From: Pelecanus crispus
Lineage: Eukaryota; Chordata; Aves; Pelecaniformes; Pelecanidae
Length of the DNA: 64,000 nt
Direction of reading: 5' to 3'
NCBI RefSeq assembly: GCF_030463565.1
Contig: NC_134643.1
Coordinates: 4,474,001 to 4,538,000 of the forward strand
Positions 12,412-24,250 of the stretch are shown piece after piece (within the stretch, counting starts at the first letter, position 1; each line of letters begins with the position of its first letter). The translations under genes were made by a program, and so were the position numbers. The notes under the pieces are model-generated. The model worked only from the letters and a program-made list of their open reading frames with translations, ran no database searches and was not told where the DNA came from.

Positions 12412-15198
12412 GTGAGTGTCCTCTCTTACAGTGCATCACCCTCCAGCCATTAAAAGATGAACTGCAGCATTTAACCAAACACTTCTTTTTCCTCCCACCC
12501 CCACACACATGCAAATGGACCCACTGGATGGGATTCATCTCATCTAACTTCAAATAGCTTCACCACGCAATTCCTCTGATGCATTTGAGACATCAGCAGG
12601 AGGATGAGATGAGTCATATCCTAAAAGCACCCATTTTTCCGCATTGACTTTACAGGAACATTAAGTCAAATTATATTACATTACATTACATTAATTTACA
12701 TTACGTTAAGTCAAATGACCCCCCTCCCTGTCCCGTGCTGTGGTGGGGGACCAAACAATGGGGAAAAGACATCCAACAGCAGTTAAATTTGAGGGACCAG
12801 CTGGGCTCTGGTCTCCACTTCACTCTGAGCTGTTTTGCATCCCTGACATAGCTCATTTGCTTCCAGTTAAGAGTCAGTTTAGCTTTGTAAGTGGCATCAG
12901 AGAAGTGCGGAGAAACTCAGAACTGGGTGAGATGACCCAGTGAAAAAGTCCAGGTACAGGCACTCAGTGATGAGAGGGTTGGATTAACGCGGTGAACTTA
13001 CCGAGTGATATTGCAGGCAGTGAAATGTGAGTAGGATCAGTATCAGTCAAGTCAGAAGTGCACAATGTCCATCCACCTGCAGTTGCCCCTTACCACCATT
13101 GCCTCAGGCTTGGTTCAGAAGGATCCACCAGACACACAGATCTCTGCAAACTACAGAGACCTCCCAAACGTCCTTCTGACAAACTTCAGACCTTCAGTAA
13201 AAAAGACCAAGCAAATTATGGAACAGAAGAGTAGGAAATTCAGGTCATTGCTAGGGACACAGTAGCAGTAGGTAATTTAGGTGAAAATGAACCACAGAAG
13301 AAAGCCATATGCCCTGTTCTAGAGGAAGGCTAAATATGTTTCCCTAAATATGAAAAGAAAGGTGTTATAGTTACCAAAAAAAGCGTTTGCACTTGTTACT
13401 CATAGGAACTCAAGCAATAAATTTGGTGTTGCACCACTGCAGCCTCCATATTTAGAGGGGATAAAAACTTCTTTTTTTTCCTCCTGGACCATGGACCCAG
13501 GCCATCTGCAAAATCTGTGATTTTGCTAACTTTCTTCAGAGGTCTTTTTGCAGTATTTAGGTTCCCCAGGTCTCTTTGGGGATTATGAGCTCCTTTAAGA
13601 GACTGATAATTTCTAACTTATTTTCAGTGATGCTGCAGAAGGAACACATCTGTGCTCCCTGGCACAGAGCAGCTCGGAGACCTGTTATTAGCACTGCAGT
13701 AGCAGATCCCACTTGCATTGAGGTGTTTTTGCTTACTGAGCAAAAAGCTGCATCCTCACAGTGAACTACAGCCCTCACAGGGAAACCTCACCTCTAGGAT
13801 CAGTTTCCCTACACATCTCCCTGTGTATGGGGTTAGGGGAGGCAAACACTGGTGTTTCAGGAGTGTGATACACCTGCAGCAACCACACATACTTCTTCTC
13901 AAGTGAGGGGCAAAGCAGGAGAAGAGCAGAAGGGTCTGTCGTCCTCATCTCCTCCTGGTAGTCCTGTGGGCTCCATGGCTCTTCTGCTCATCCTCTTCCC
14001 ATCCTGTCCCCCTTCAAGGACTCCCTAAGACACCCAAACTTCAAAGAGGATATCTGTGTGCTTGTTTACCCTAAGCTTGTAAAACACTAGGGTGTTGACA
14101 GATTGGATTAATAAAAGGTATGAAAACCTTTCATACAGACTGAGAGAGCTCTTGTGGAAACGGGGCTGAATGGAGCAAAGGCCAGGGCTGATGATAGCGT
14201 GATTAGATGCAGGTGATGAGGGTTGGATGTGATTAACAGGGGTGGGAGGAACGGGGGAGAGCCCTGGGCAGATGTGGGATGTAGAGAAGGGAAGAAAGGG
14301 AACCAGATGCAGCAGGGAAGATGTCTCACAAAAGTCACCTTTCAAACCTGGGAGTGGAAAATGCTCATTGTCTCATGCGTCCACCCACACTCCCACCGCA
14401 GGCTGCTGGCTGGATTTCAAAGGTCACAAGTCAAATTGAGAGCAGTCAAATTCTGAGCTTTATTTTTTTTTTTTTAAACTTGTGTTCGTCAGGGAGGGGC
14501 AGCTTTATGATTTCTCTCTGATTCATGCATTTTCATACACTGAGATGACAAAAAATGGGTGCTCTGCGCTCAGAGACTTCTGCTCCAGGGAAACATGCTC
14601 CATTACTCCCATCCCCAATACTAACACCTTTTCCTCTTCTTTATCTGCCAAGCTGATGGGTCCAACGTATCCCAAGACTATGGAAAGAGAGTGGACCCTC
14701 TTAAATGATTTCAGTGGCAGCTTAGAGAAACTCAGGAAGAGCCAGGCTATCCTCCAAGACTACAAGAACCTGACGGGTTTGAACCGTGGCCATTTGAACC
14801 CCAGCAGCCATCACCACGACTTTAGCAGCAGGATGGCTACCTTCACCCTCACCAACATAGTGCCCCAGGATGAGAAACTCAATGGTGGTGCCTGGAAGAA
14901 CTATGAGCAGCAAACTATGATGAGGAGGACCCAGGGCTGTAACACCACCTACGTCATTGTGGGCGCCGTGCCTGGGAACAACTATATCGCCAAGGGGAGA
15001 GTTAATAAACCCAGCCACATCTGGTCAAGTGCCTGCTGCGAGGTGGACGCCAACCACAGGAAGGCTTGGGCAGTCATTGCTGAGAATGACAAGAACAAGG
15101 TCCAGCTCCTCACGCTGGGGCAGCTGGAGGATGTGTTGACCCAGCTGTATGGGGGGGACCAGGTTTCTCTGTTTGACAGAGCCTGTCCCCGGGAGTAA
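12127..15198 (+). CDS. Endonuclease domain-containing 1 protein-like (ENDOD1 family)
   Basis: The coding sequence joins 12127-12411 (95 codons) to 14653-15198 (181 codons plus TAA), giving 276 aa with a phase-0 intron of 2241 bp (donor CCCAG|GTGAGT, acceptor ATCTGCCAAG). The ATG has A at -3 and opens a leucine-rich signal peptide (MLLLLLLQVSVSCLWLG), so the product is probably secreted. The rest fits the DNA/RNA non-specific endonuclease fold: ATLYDRNRRIPVYSAY in exon 1, then RGHLNP (residues 140-145) with candidate catalytic His142, and ATFTLTN (157-163) with candidate metal-ligand Asn163. The usual DRGH motif reads NRGH here (Asn139), which may weaken activity. The length matches the short avian ENDOD1-like proteins rather than the roughly 500-aa mammalian ENDOD1. 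In birds these genes often occur as several paralogues, so orthology to one member is not claimed. Confidence 0.87.
12671..12705. repeat. ATTAC pentanucleotide microsatellite
   Basis: About seven imperfect units of TTACA/ATTAC lie in the ENDOD1-like intron. Confidence 0.85.
14653..15198 (+). CDS. ENDOD1-like terminal coding exon
   Basis: It begins after the acceptor ATCTGCCAAG with LMGPTYPKTMEREW, carries the NRGHLNP active-site region, and ends ACPRE before TAA at 15196-15198. The frame is open from 14482, but the 57 codons before the acceptor have no family resemblance and are intronic. No AATAAA is seen close behind the stop; the first one I found downstream is at 19574. Confidence 0.87.
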   Translation: MMGPTYPKTMEREWTLLNDFSGSLEKLRKSQAILQDYKNLTGLNRGHLNPSSHHHDFSSRMATFTLTNIVPQDEKLNGGAWKNYEQQTMMRRTQGCNTTYVIVGAVPGNNYIAKGRVNKPSHIWSSACCEVDANHRKAWAVIAENDKNKVQLLTLGQLEDVLTQLYGGDQVSLFDRACPRE

Positions 15199-15627
15199 GT
15201 CCCACTTCACATCCCGGGTGTAAAAGGCTCGGGAGCCTTTGCCGCTAGCAGCATCGCCACATGTCCTGTGCACCGTCCATCCTGCTTCCTTCTCTAGCGG
15301 TTTTCAAGCTCTGTCTCTCAGAGCACTTTCTCCTCTGATAAAAGGGAGAAAATGGTCAGCAGAGCCTCCAGCTGGTTTGCTTTGCTGCTCACCCTTGGAG
15401 GGAGCTCTCAGGGAGGAGTCCTTGCCCTGGCCACTCTGGAGGGGCAGACTGGGTGGGCAAAGAAATCAGAGCTTGTCACTGAGACTAGAGGGGCTTTGCC
15501 TTTTTTTCCCTCCAATATTGTCCATGCCCATATACAGATCGTAGTTCCTTCCTCTCCTCGTTAGATATCATTGATAATGTGCTACTGACTTGTCCCTCAC
15601 ATCCTCAGGAAGGGCGTGGGTCTAGGG
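15199..15627 (+). other. Probable ENDOD1-like 3' UTR
   Basis: This follows the stop codon directly. No poly(A) signal is visible before the CR1 fragment, so the transcript end is not fixed. Confidence 0.35.
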
Positions 15628-15800
15628 TGGCTCAGGTTGCCCAGAGAGGTTGTGGAGTCTCCATCTCTGGAGATACTCAAAACCTGACTGGACACAGTCC
15701 TGGACAGCCTGCTCTAGCTGACCCTGCTTCAGCCGGGGTCTGGACTAGAGGACCTTGAGAGGTCCTTCCCAATCTCAATAACTCAGTGATTCTGTGATTC
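15628..15800 (+). mobile_element. CR1 LINE, short 3' fragment
   Basis: It starts at GGCTCAGGTTGCCCAGAGAG (codons for the conserved LPRE region) and ends with AGTGATTCTGTGATTC. It is more diverged than the copies at 2.0 and 33.4 kb and belongs to a different CR1 subfamily. It lies about 430 bases behind the endonuclease stop codon and could be part of that gene's 3' UTR. Confidence 0.9.
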
Positions 15801-18800
15801 ATTCTGGGGCTAGAAAAGCAAAGAGCCCAAGGATTGCTGAGAGCCTGTAAGGATTATCCTACAAATACTTTCTGTCCAACACAGCCAATGACCACAGCAA
15901 AGGATAAATAGAGAGAAGAAGGTGGAAAGGAGGAAGACAACTAAGCATAGGAGGAACATCCCAGCTCTCTTGAAGTCTGTAGATACATTAATCACAAGGC
16001 TCCCTATCCCTGCACTTACATGAATACCATGCTTATGTAAATTTACTAGCAGGTTTTTGTTTGCTTGCTTTTGGACCATGCACCTTGAGAGCAGGAGCTG
16101 AGGTATCAGCCAGCCAGGCTCAGGTATCAGATATACAGCGGGCTTTGACCAGTCAAAGATAAATTTCTGTGATACAGTGGTTGGATAATTTCATTCTCTG
16201 CTCTGCTTCTGAACCTTTTGTGCACGATTTATGTCTAACTGATTTTGTGAAATATACTTAATGGGTATAAAAGACCAATCTATGCCATATAATTTAGTTT
16301 CTGAGTAGTTTACAATATAAATTATTTGCTCCAGTGCTGGATCATAGGGTCACCTTACATGTAAACCAGAATTTGCTTCCCACTGAAATTTGCACTACTA
16401 CTAATGCCCTAGTACCTAGAGCATCCTTGCAGGAGGTAGGCTGTCCAAATCCTATCTGAAGATGCCATAAAACGTACAAAAGTGTCACCGTCAGACTCCA
16501 GTTACTTTTCCTATCAATGTGCATGAACAGAGTGGATCACGGTACATGGATCACGGTACAAACAGCTCATACAAACGGTCTCACTCACAGAGATACCAGC
16601 TTGAGCCTGAACTTTTCAGCTCGGGAGCAGTTCATCAGCCTACTGGGTCTCATCGCTCACCCAGGACAAACCTCTTTGGAGGCTGCACAGAAACGTGGGG
16701 TGGGGTTCAGGTGCAGAGTCAGACGCCTACATGCAGGTGTCTCCATGTGTGCTGGGTGTCTGAGCTCTGCATGCAGCCAGCAGAGATCCAGGCGTGGCTT
16801 AACTTCATAAATAGAGGCATCCTGGGCCCCTTGAGATGCCCTGATGTTTGCCACACATCCAGTGGGTCTGGCTGATCTGCTGCAGGATCCTTGAGGACAC
16901 CTGCACCCATCTGGGCCAGCAGCCAGAGGCCAGGCAAATTCCCCAAAGGCATCTCCAGTGGCTCTGGACACTTGAGCGCAGGCAACCAGATCCCACCGCA
17001 GACCGCTGGGCAGCACCTGGTAGCATCACGGACTTTTGCTCCTGTTGTCTCCAGCTGCCATGGTGAGAGCAGCAACAGCACTTGCTTGTACCAGCTGTGT
17101 TGCTCGGTGAGGCAGAAGAATATTTTTCTTTTTAGGAGGACAAGGTAGGGACATCACTCACACCCCCTTTGCTGGATAGCCCCTGTGGTCCCGCATCCCC
17201 TACCCCAACAGATTTTCACTCCTCAGTTCAAATGCTGACACAGACCACTGATGGGGTGAAGCCATCAGTGCTATTTCAGGTTGAGGGACCTCTACAGACA
17301 CCTCTGGGGTTGCTCATGGGACTTCCTCTGACTCGCTCAACCACCTTTTCATGCCTACTGGGGCTTGAAACCACACTCATCCTTGCCGCTGCCTGTCCCA
17401 TGCCCTGCCACCCCCCTCTTTCCAGGCGCTGCTGGAATCCCCCGCTCCCCGACCCCCCGCATGAGTCAACCCTCCACCAGCTCCTCGGGCTCTCCACAGA
17501 ACCTTTTCCCCTGGCAGTACCCAGAAATGCCCTCCCCTCCGCAGCAAGCATGTGAAATACATGGGAAACAAAAAAAAAAAAGAATCAGCTTGGAGGCTGC
17601 CTTCCAGCAGATATCAGGGGTGCTTCACACAGCACCCTGGCTTGGAGCGGAGCAGAGGGCTGCCCCAGCCCCACAGTGCCCAGCTCCAGGAGTATCCTCC
17701 CAGGCAGCTTTCGTATGTGATTTACTCTGGTTTCTGCTGCTCCTGGCTATGAACAGGGAATAGGGATACAGCCTTTCGATGAGCCATAGCCAGTCCATGC
17801 ATCGTGCGTGTGCCCCCGGTGGGGTGGGAAGCTCCTCTCTGCTGGGAAGATACAGCTGCACTGAGATGGGAAGGTAATTTCGCAGTTTGGTCTGTGTCCG
17901 TCTGTCTTTGGGGAGAGCTCTGGGCGCTAGTGGGTCGCTGGGATTTTAGACACAAAGGAAAAATGATTTTTCCCAGGAGCTGCAAGGGGATGCTGGGAGC
18001 TAAACCCAATTAGCCCCATTGCTCACTGCATTGCCCGCTGGGGTTGTTTGAACGGGCATGCAGCTTGCAGAGGGCCCTGCCACTGTCTGAGCTCACTTCA
18101 CTGCAAAGGGCTGGATTGTGCAGTTTGCTTAGTCCTTTTCCAAAAACACTGATGGTTCAGGCTCCTTGAACTGAACCACATGTTGTCACATCCTGTCCCA
18201 AAAAAGAAGGAAACGGGAAAATCAAGAGAGTGGCATCATCTGGCCTCTGCTTGAGAAAGCAGCTGGGCAAAACTCCTTTGATGCATCCAGATTTTGAGCA
18301 GCTATAACATTTTGCAAGGGTAAATACAATATGCTTATTTGTAAAGCTCTCCAGGAGCGTCTCTGGCTGCCACATAGGAAAGACAGTCTGGGAGCATCTT
18401 CCTGGGGCTTTGCCATCTCCTGGGCAAAGGAGACACCATCCCCATCTGCTGGGTCAGACACTGAAGCTACTGGATTTGCCTCTCTCTTTCATGTAGGCAG
18501 CAAATGTACTGTGTGTGGTTCTGCATGAAACACGTGCTGTTTGTGGCACTACCAAGCTGATCTCCTAGCTAGTTGTCCAAGGGGAGTGCACATCTCGTAA
18601 TCTCACCCTGCAGGGACAGGCTTTTTCCTGGGGAATGAGGCTCAAAGCTATGATCATCCTTCCTGAGTCTCACAGGAGGTCCCACTGGGAATTTCCTGTC
18701 TTCAGGTAAATGTGGATCTACAAAAAAGAAGAAAACTATCATCTCCATTAACCTAACTGCTTTGTCTTGCCAGGAGCTATTAGAAGAGAGGAATGTTTAG

Positions 18801-20303
18801 TTTATTGAAAAACAAACAACATCTCTATTTTCATGTTATGCATTGTTGTTGCAAGGTCACCGTATAAGCTGGAAAGCCTGGAGACTTGGAAAACAAATCT
18901 CCCTCCTGATTCTTCATCCAAACATGTGAAATGTTATTGTTGGCCAGTTAAATGGAGGAACAATGAATCATGGATCTTTGCATCTCTGCAGCATCTTCTG
19001 TCTGATCTGTAGTGTCTTTTCTGGATTTAAAGGGCTAAAATCACACTTGGCAACTCTTCGAGCAAAAGCCAGCGTGGGATAAACAGAAAGGCCCTGAATA
19101 TAAGAACTAAAGGTTTGAGACAGCAGAAAAGTCTGTTGAGAGCTTATAAAAGGGGAATGGCACCATCGAAACAACTGGGTCATTGAGCTTATTTGCATAG
19201 AGGTAGCAAATGCGTAGAAAGGGATGGGGAAAACTTCTGCCAGACCAGTGGTAAACTGGGCTTGAAGAAAACCTTCAGCAGGAAGGAAAATGGAGATCTC
19301 AGATCTGATGTGGAGGAATTAATCAAATTTTGAACTGGGGAAGAGAGTTAACACTGCACGTGCTGAGTTAACACCGCACGTTTATGCTGTGTCTGTACGA
19401 TTTTACACCGCTATCAGGGTATTTGCTGGGAATGCTTCTTTTTCACATGCCATAATGATATCAGTTATCAGATAATGCCATAATGATATCAGATATCAGA
19501 TCCAAGATGCCACGTCTCCTACTATGAACTAATGTTTGCTTTCTAAGTATCACGTTGGATTCCGTAAAGTACTAATAAATTTGCACTCTGTTTCTGACAA
19601 AGTACACAACCGCATGTCTTTCGCCAGTTATATCACCTGAATCTAATCTCTTTCTGAGTAACCTGCTCACATTTTCTTAGTTCAGTAAATGAAGACTTGT
19701 TTTAACAAACTGCTACATGCATAAATGGTAAACGGTAATTTACTCCTGGGGCTTTGAGATCTTACTCTGAATGTTCAGAGCACTGGACTGGGACTGAGAC
19801 CAGTTTACAAAGTCACCTCAGTGCCACTGTTTCCAATCCATAAAACAAAGATAGAATTATCTTCATTTTACTGTGTGCTGTGACTTAAGGCTAAAAAAGA
19901 GAGTATAAAAACCTTCCATTTTATTATTTTCCTCTTACACTGCCCTGAATCAGAACTTTACTGAGGATTGAGGGAGTTTGAGCAACATGAAAACACTAAA
20001 AATTGGAGGAGAGAGAAACCATTGGTTTTAAGCAGAGCGAGCTGGAAAACAGGGCTACTTGTGCACAGGAAATTTTGTCATTTCAAAATGTGGTTTCGGT
20101 CTGAATCAGAACAAAACCCCAAGAGTTTCCAAATTCCCCTTGAAATGGAAATTCTGAGAATTTTGGTCTGGAAACGCTGAAGCAGGGTGTTTCTGATACC
20201 CACCTCCCGCCCCAGACCTGCTGAACGAAATCAACTTTCTCGTCAGCTTGCAGCAGTGCCGCCACCAACTTCCCTGAGGAGGTGGGAGGTTTCCTGGGGA
20301 CAC
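15801..20303. other. Intergenic, nothing recognised
   Basis: The part from about 16.6 to 18.0 kb is richer in G+C and holds many overlapping frames of 60-132 codons on both strands. None has a recognisable domain. That pattern is expected from high G+C alone. Confidence 0.4.
19342..19502. repeat. Two small tandem duplications
   Basis: GAGTTAACACTGCACGT at about 19346 recurs about 22 bases later with one change (GAGTTAACACCGCACGT). Near 19449-19502 a unit of about 29 bases (GCCATAATGATATCAG plus TATCAGATA) occurs twice. Confidence 0.75.
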
Positions 20304-20438
20304 CTATGGTGACATCTCCCTGGGAGCCTCAGCAACGATTGCTGGGCTCTGAGCATTGATCTGGGAGCCCTCATCCCTGCTCGACTTCTTGGGCGTTGCA
20401 TAGCTGGGTCCCGGTGGTACATCAGGGGGTTGAACGGG
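20304..20438 (-). other. Doubtful proline-rich terminal exon
   Basis: A strong pyrimidine tract and CTAACGCAG acceptor on the - strand precede 44 open codons and a TAG at 20304-20306. The translation is polar and proline-rich, with PPDVPPGPSYATPKKSSRDE and a C-terminus APREMSP, like a receptor tail. No upstream partner exon was identified. IL15RA follows IL2RA in the same orientation in mammals, but the evidence does not support naming this IL15RA. It may be chance. Confidence 0.2.
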
Positions 20439-22064
20439 CTGCGTTAGGAAGATGGAGGAAGGTGGAGGCTGTTGGCAGGGTAGAAGAACCGGTTTTGTTT
20501 CTTGCAAAAGGCCCAAACCATTTATGCAGCAGCACTTTGCCCTGCAGCCATGGACTGCACCCTCCTCCCACATGGACCTCCTCACACTTGGGATGGCACC
20601 TCTGGAGTCTCTTGACAGAAAGAGTCATATTTGGTATGGGTATGAATGCCACAGCTTTAAAAATGAAATCTAGTTAAGGAATATCTTCCCCGAATTTCTT
20701 CTGCAGAAAGACTGGAGGAGAAAACAATTAGAGAATTAGAGACCTGGAAATGACTGGTGGAGCTCGTGCTTGCTGGAGTCCTGAAGTCTTTGCTCACATG
20801 TCTTTATACTCTGCAGGCAAGCACATATTTGCCCTGCCATGCTGTTATTCCTATAGAAAAAGGAAAAACAAACCTAGAAAATGTGTAGGTAGCTGCAGTG
20901 TTAAGGCTGTGACTGAGGCAGGTCTGTACTGTTTCACTGCCTCCTTGCACTCCTTCTCAACCTTGCCTTATATCGACTGCCTAAATTGTCTAAGACACGG
21001 GCCATTTTTGGCCACCGAACAGTACTTATGCATAAGATCCCCACCTATTATTGGTTTTTATTTGTCATTGCAACCAAAAAACATGCTTAAATTTAAACTT
21101 AAGAAATTATTTTGTCGTAGGGTGGCAGGAAATGTTTTTATCAGGTTTCTTCAGCAATGCATTTACAGAGGTGAGTGACAGATTCTGCAAGTCTTCATGA
21201 CTTCTAGGGCTGGGATCCAGCCCACTTATCGGGACATCTTATAGCAGGTGTTTACACGTGGGGGTAATTCTGCAGGCTGGGCACAAACAAATCGTACTGC
21301 TTGGCTTCCAGCTATCAGTGCAGAGCAGGACAGGCCTCCCATAGGTCCTGTGATGTAGTTTCCTGTGCTATGTAGATGTGTCTGACACCTCTGGGTGTCT
21401 CAGATCATGGCAGATACCTATCTTCAGGCAACCAGATCAATCTGTAGGTATTTCCATGCAAGCTGCTGTCTGAGCTCCCAGTAGAGTCAATGGAGATCGA
21501 GTTGATGTGGCCCGTGGGGTCTGGAAAACTATTCAGCCTGGGTGGACACCTGCATTTGATAGCTGAGTCTCTCTAGACAGCTCTTTTCTCCACTGTGGTG
21601 GGACCAGCTCACATGGAGACACCTATATGAAGGCACATGTGATGACGCTTTGCAATGGGCAGGCTGATTCTTACACTGCAGACTTCTGGAAAAATACATT
21701 TTCTCACACTTGGGTTCCTGGCCATGGCACAGGAATATGTGTATTTCCACCCCTTGGAGAAGGTGAGGGTTAAGGGAGCTCCACTGCCCTTAGATTGTAA
21801 AAATCTATCAATTGCTCCCATTATCTATGTTGAACACATCATTGCCAGAGATCCTCTTGCCCAAATATTTTTAGTTTCCTCCTGCATTTTAAAGGTTAGC
21901 TGTGATAGTGTGCATGTGATGTGAGTGTTAGCACGTCTTTAGAATAAACCTTCCTGTGACACGTTCTTGAGTTTGTCATACCTTTTGTTAAAATGAGAGG
22001 GTAATGGAAAATAAATCATGTATTTTTCAAAGTTTAGATCAATAGCAAGAAGAACAAGCTGTCA
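20439..22064. other. Intergenic, nothing recognised
   Basis: The frame at 20750-21178 (+, 142 codons) has no domain or signal supporting a gene. No repeats were recognised. Confidence 0.4.
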
Positions 22065-22082
22065 TTCAAACATCCACAATGA

Positions 22083-22088
22083 TTTATT
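22083..22088 (-). terminator. Candidate IL2RA poly(A) signal
   Basis: AATAAA on the - strand (TTTATT on +) is followed within about 20 bases by a GT-rich stretch (TGTGGATGTTTG). The IL2RA transcript would end near 22065-22075, giving a 3' UTR of about 2.1 kb behind the candidate last exon. Confidence 0.45.
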
Positions 22089-23304
22089 GTTATAGTTTAT
22101 TAGTTGTTCCATGCTGAGAAAATCAAACTCTGCAAAATAAAAGTATCAACCACCACATTTCATGTAAAACAAGTGAGAGCAGCCATGGAGAAAGCACAAC
22201 AGTGACGGTGCCCCTTTGGCCACAGCCTTTTCCAGTGGTGGCATTTTGCTCCCAGGCAGGGCCCTGCTGCTTTCTACTTGCTCTCTGTGTGTTGTATTGA
22301 AGGCTCAAGCCTCAAACACACATTTTCCCTGAGGGCCAACAAGCCCCACCGAGAGGTAAAATACAGCTCAACTGAGAGTTACAGCTTCATAATAAAGTAC
22401 ATATACAGCTCCCGTGCTGGAGGTGACCCGGGTTCAGACTTTTTATGTAGACATTAACAGCTAGGAAAATTAAACCCCATAACAGTTGTCCAGTCTGTAA
22501 CCCACTATTGCTTTCAGGTCCCTTACCAGCAGTGTGTCTCCCTTAATTTCAAAGAAACAAAGACAGAATGCGAAGAGAGAGCCCCTGAGCCAACCTGGCT
22601 AGGGAAAGGAGGAAAAATCACTGGAGCAGTAAGAGACATATGAATCTGCTCTTGTTATCTGCATAAAAATGTGCATGCTAGGAGTAGATGAAATATTAGC
22701 CTTCTCCAGTGAAATACCTTGAGCAGGACAAGCCATGCCAGCCTAACCACAGTGCTTAACGGAGGTACGTTAGCAATAAGTAACGTGCATCGACTGAATG
22801 AAGCAGAAGAGCTTAGCACCACTGCTTGCAGCCTTCCGAGAAGCTGACAGGTGTGAAAACCTATCATATATTGTGTAAATACAGCTTGTTCTTTGCTCCC
22901 ATACAAAATAACAGCATGTAATAGACCATCACACATCCATCTTTATAAAGTTATCTAGTACAAATAAGTCCTCTTCCAACCGGAATAAAAAAAGCCATGG
23001 GAAGTATAAATATCAAGGCTATGGAGTGAGAATAACTCAACAGGAATACCAAACAGTAAAACAATGACACATACACTCCATCACAAAATAGAAAACTACG
23101 CTAAGATCTCATGCTTCCTGAATTATAAGGACGGGATTCATCCCATTTTGCTTTTGTCATATGCCATGTAAGCATCTGTAGCTAATCTGGTCAATGTGGG
23201 CATCGTTTAGAGTCAATGCAGAGAAACAGGCACCTTTAGACGATGAGTCATTTGGCCTGTATATATACCTCTCTATATATCTGTGTGTGTATATAGATGG
23301 GGCA

Positions 23305-23319
23305 TAAATAAATAAATAT
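23305..23319 (-). promoter_or_regulatory. AU-rich element (overlapping ATTTA)
   Basis: On the - strand the sequence reads ATATTTATTTATTTA, three overlapping ATTTA pentamers. Such elements recruit mRNA-decay factors in cytokine and cytokine-receptor transcripts. Confidence 0.45.
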
Positions 23320-24168
23320 GCACATACATATATTTATAGGCAATAGGGTGAGATGAACTGCTCTCTAAAGGGACTTGTTCCTCCCCATTGCCTGCCTCAG
23401 ACACAGATGCTTGCATTTTGTCAGATGATCCCCGTCCTACCAGGCTGAGTGTGGCTAAAAAGAGGCAGAAGACTATTCAAACTTCACGAATTCCCAATAA
23501 TATAAGTACATGTCAAGTATTGTGTATGCTTGAGTCTGTCCTCAGATGCCTTTGTGCTAGGTTCTTTGGTGCTCTGCAGCTACAAAAGGAGCTGTCAAAT
23601 TAATCAACTGCCACAATCTGCAGCATCCTTTTCTGAGCTGGAGGAATAATGTAGTAACTGTTGTGGAAGGGGCTAGTCCAGAATAATTGGGAAGAGTGGG
23701 ACAATGATGAATGCATGTGTATACTGAGCCATGAGGCAGTCCGGTAAGGTTTTCAGCTACATGCAGAGGGTAAATGGGTTTAATTTCCTCTTCCAAGAGG
23801 AACAGTGTGAGGAGGAGAAGAGTGTGACTGTGTTTGACCCATCTGGGTAGGGAAGGGACTGGGGACATCAGGTGTCCAGCATCTCTTTTTGTGGGGAAGG
23901 TGGTGTGTGGGCTGTAATGACGGTGTCATCATCTAACATGCTTGGGCGAGCGGTCCATATGTACGCCTGGTCGCTTGGAAGAGGCTGCAGTTATATTAGC
24001 AATACATCTGCTATATGGTAGTAGGAGGAGAAGTGTTCCTGGGAAGCAGTTTCAGGCAGGGCTCTTTCCCCGTCTGCCAATGATGGGGTGCACTCCTTCC
24101 ACCTGTACTCGTAGGTTGAAACTCACTCTGTCCCCATAAGAATTAAATCGTAATATTTGCTGCCTCCT

Positions 24169-24250
24169 TCACATGTTAGATTTGAGTGTCCAGGCTTCCT
24201 CCTCTTTTGCCACTGCTGGTCTTGGAGTTGCTGGTACTATCTGGTGTCTT
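24169..24250 (-). CDS. IL2RA candidate exon 8 (tail, behind the stop)
   Basis: The acceptor is CTTGCCACAG with a weak pyrimidine tract. In phase 2 the frame is open for 26 codons after the junction, to a TGA at 24169-24171. It begins RRHQI, which would continue the basic tail that starts in exon 7, and is longer than the human tail. With the TGA in exon 7 this exon would be untranslated. The acceptor is only moderate, so another last exon is possible. Confidence 0.4.

Larger units (their letters stand above)
22065..24168 (-). other. Candidate IL2RA 3' UTR
   Basis: This lies between the candidate stop in exon 8 and the AATAAA at 22083-22088. It carries an AU-rich element at 23305-23319, as expected for an inducible cytokine-receptor mRNA. 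Its extent depends on the exon 8 call being right. Confidence 0.4.

Noticed and set aside
16519-17763. Cluster of overlapping frames of 90-132 codons on both strands
   Set aside because: All six frames are affected, as expected from higher G+C. No domains or consistent splice sites.
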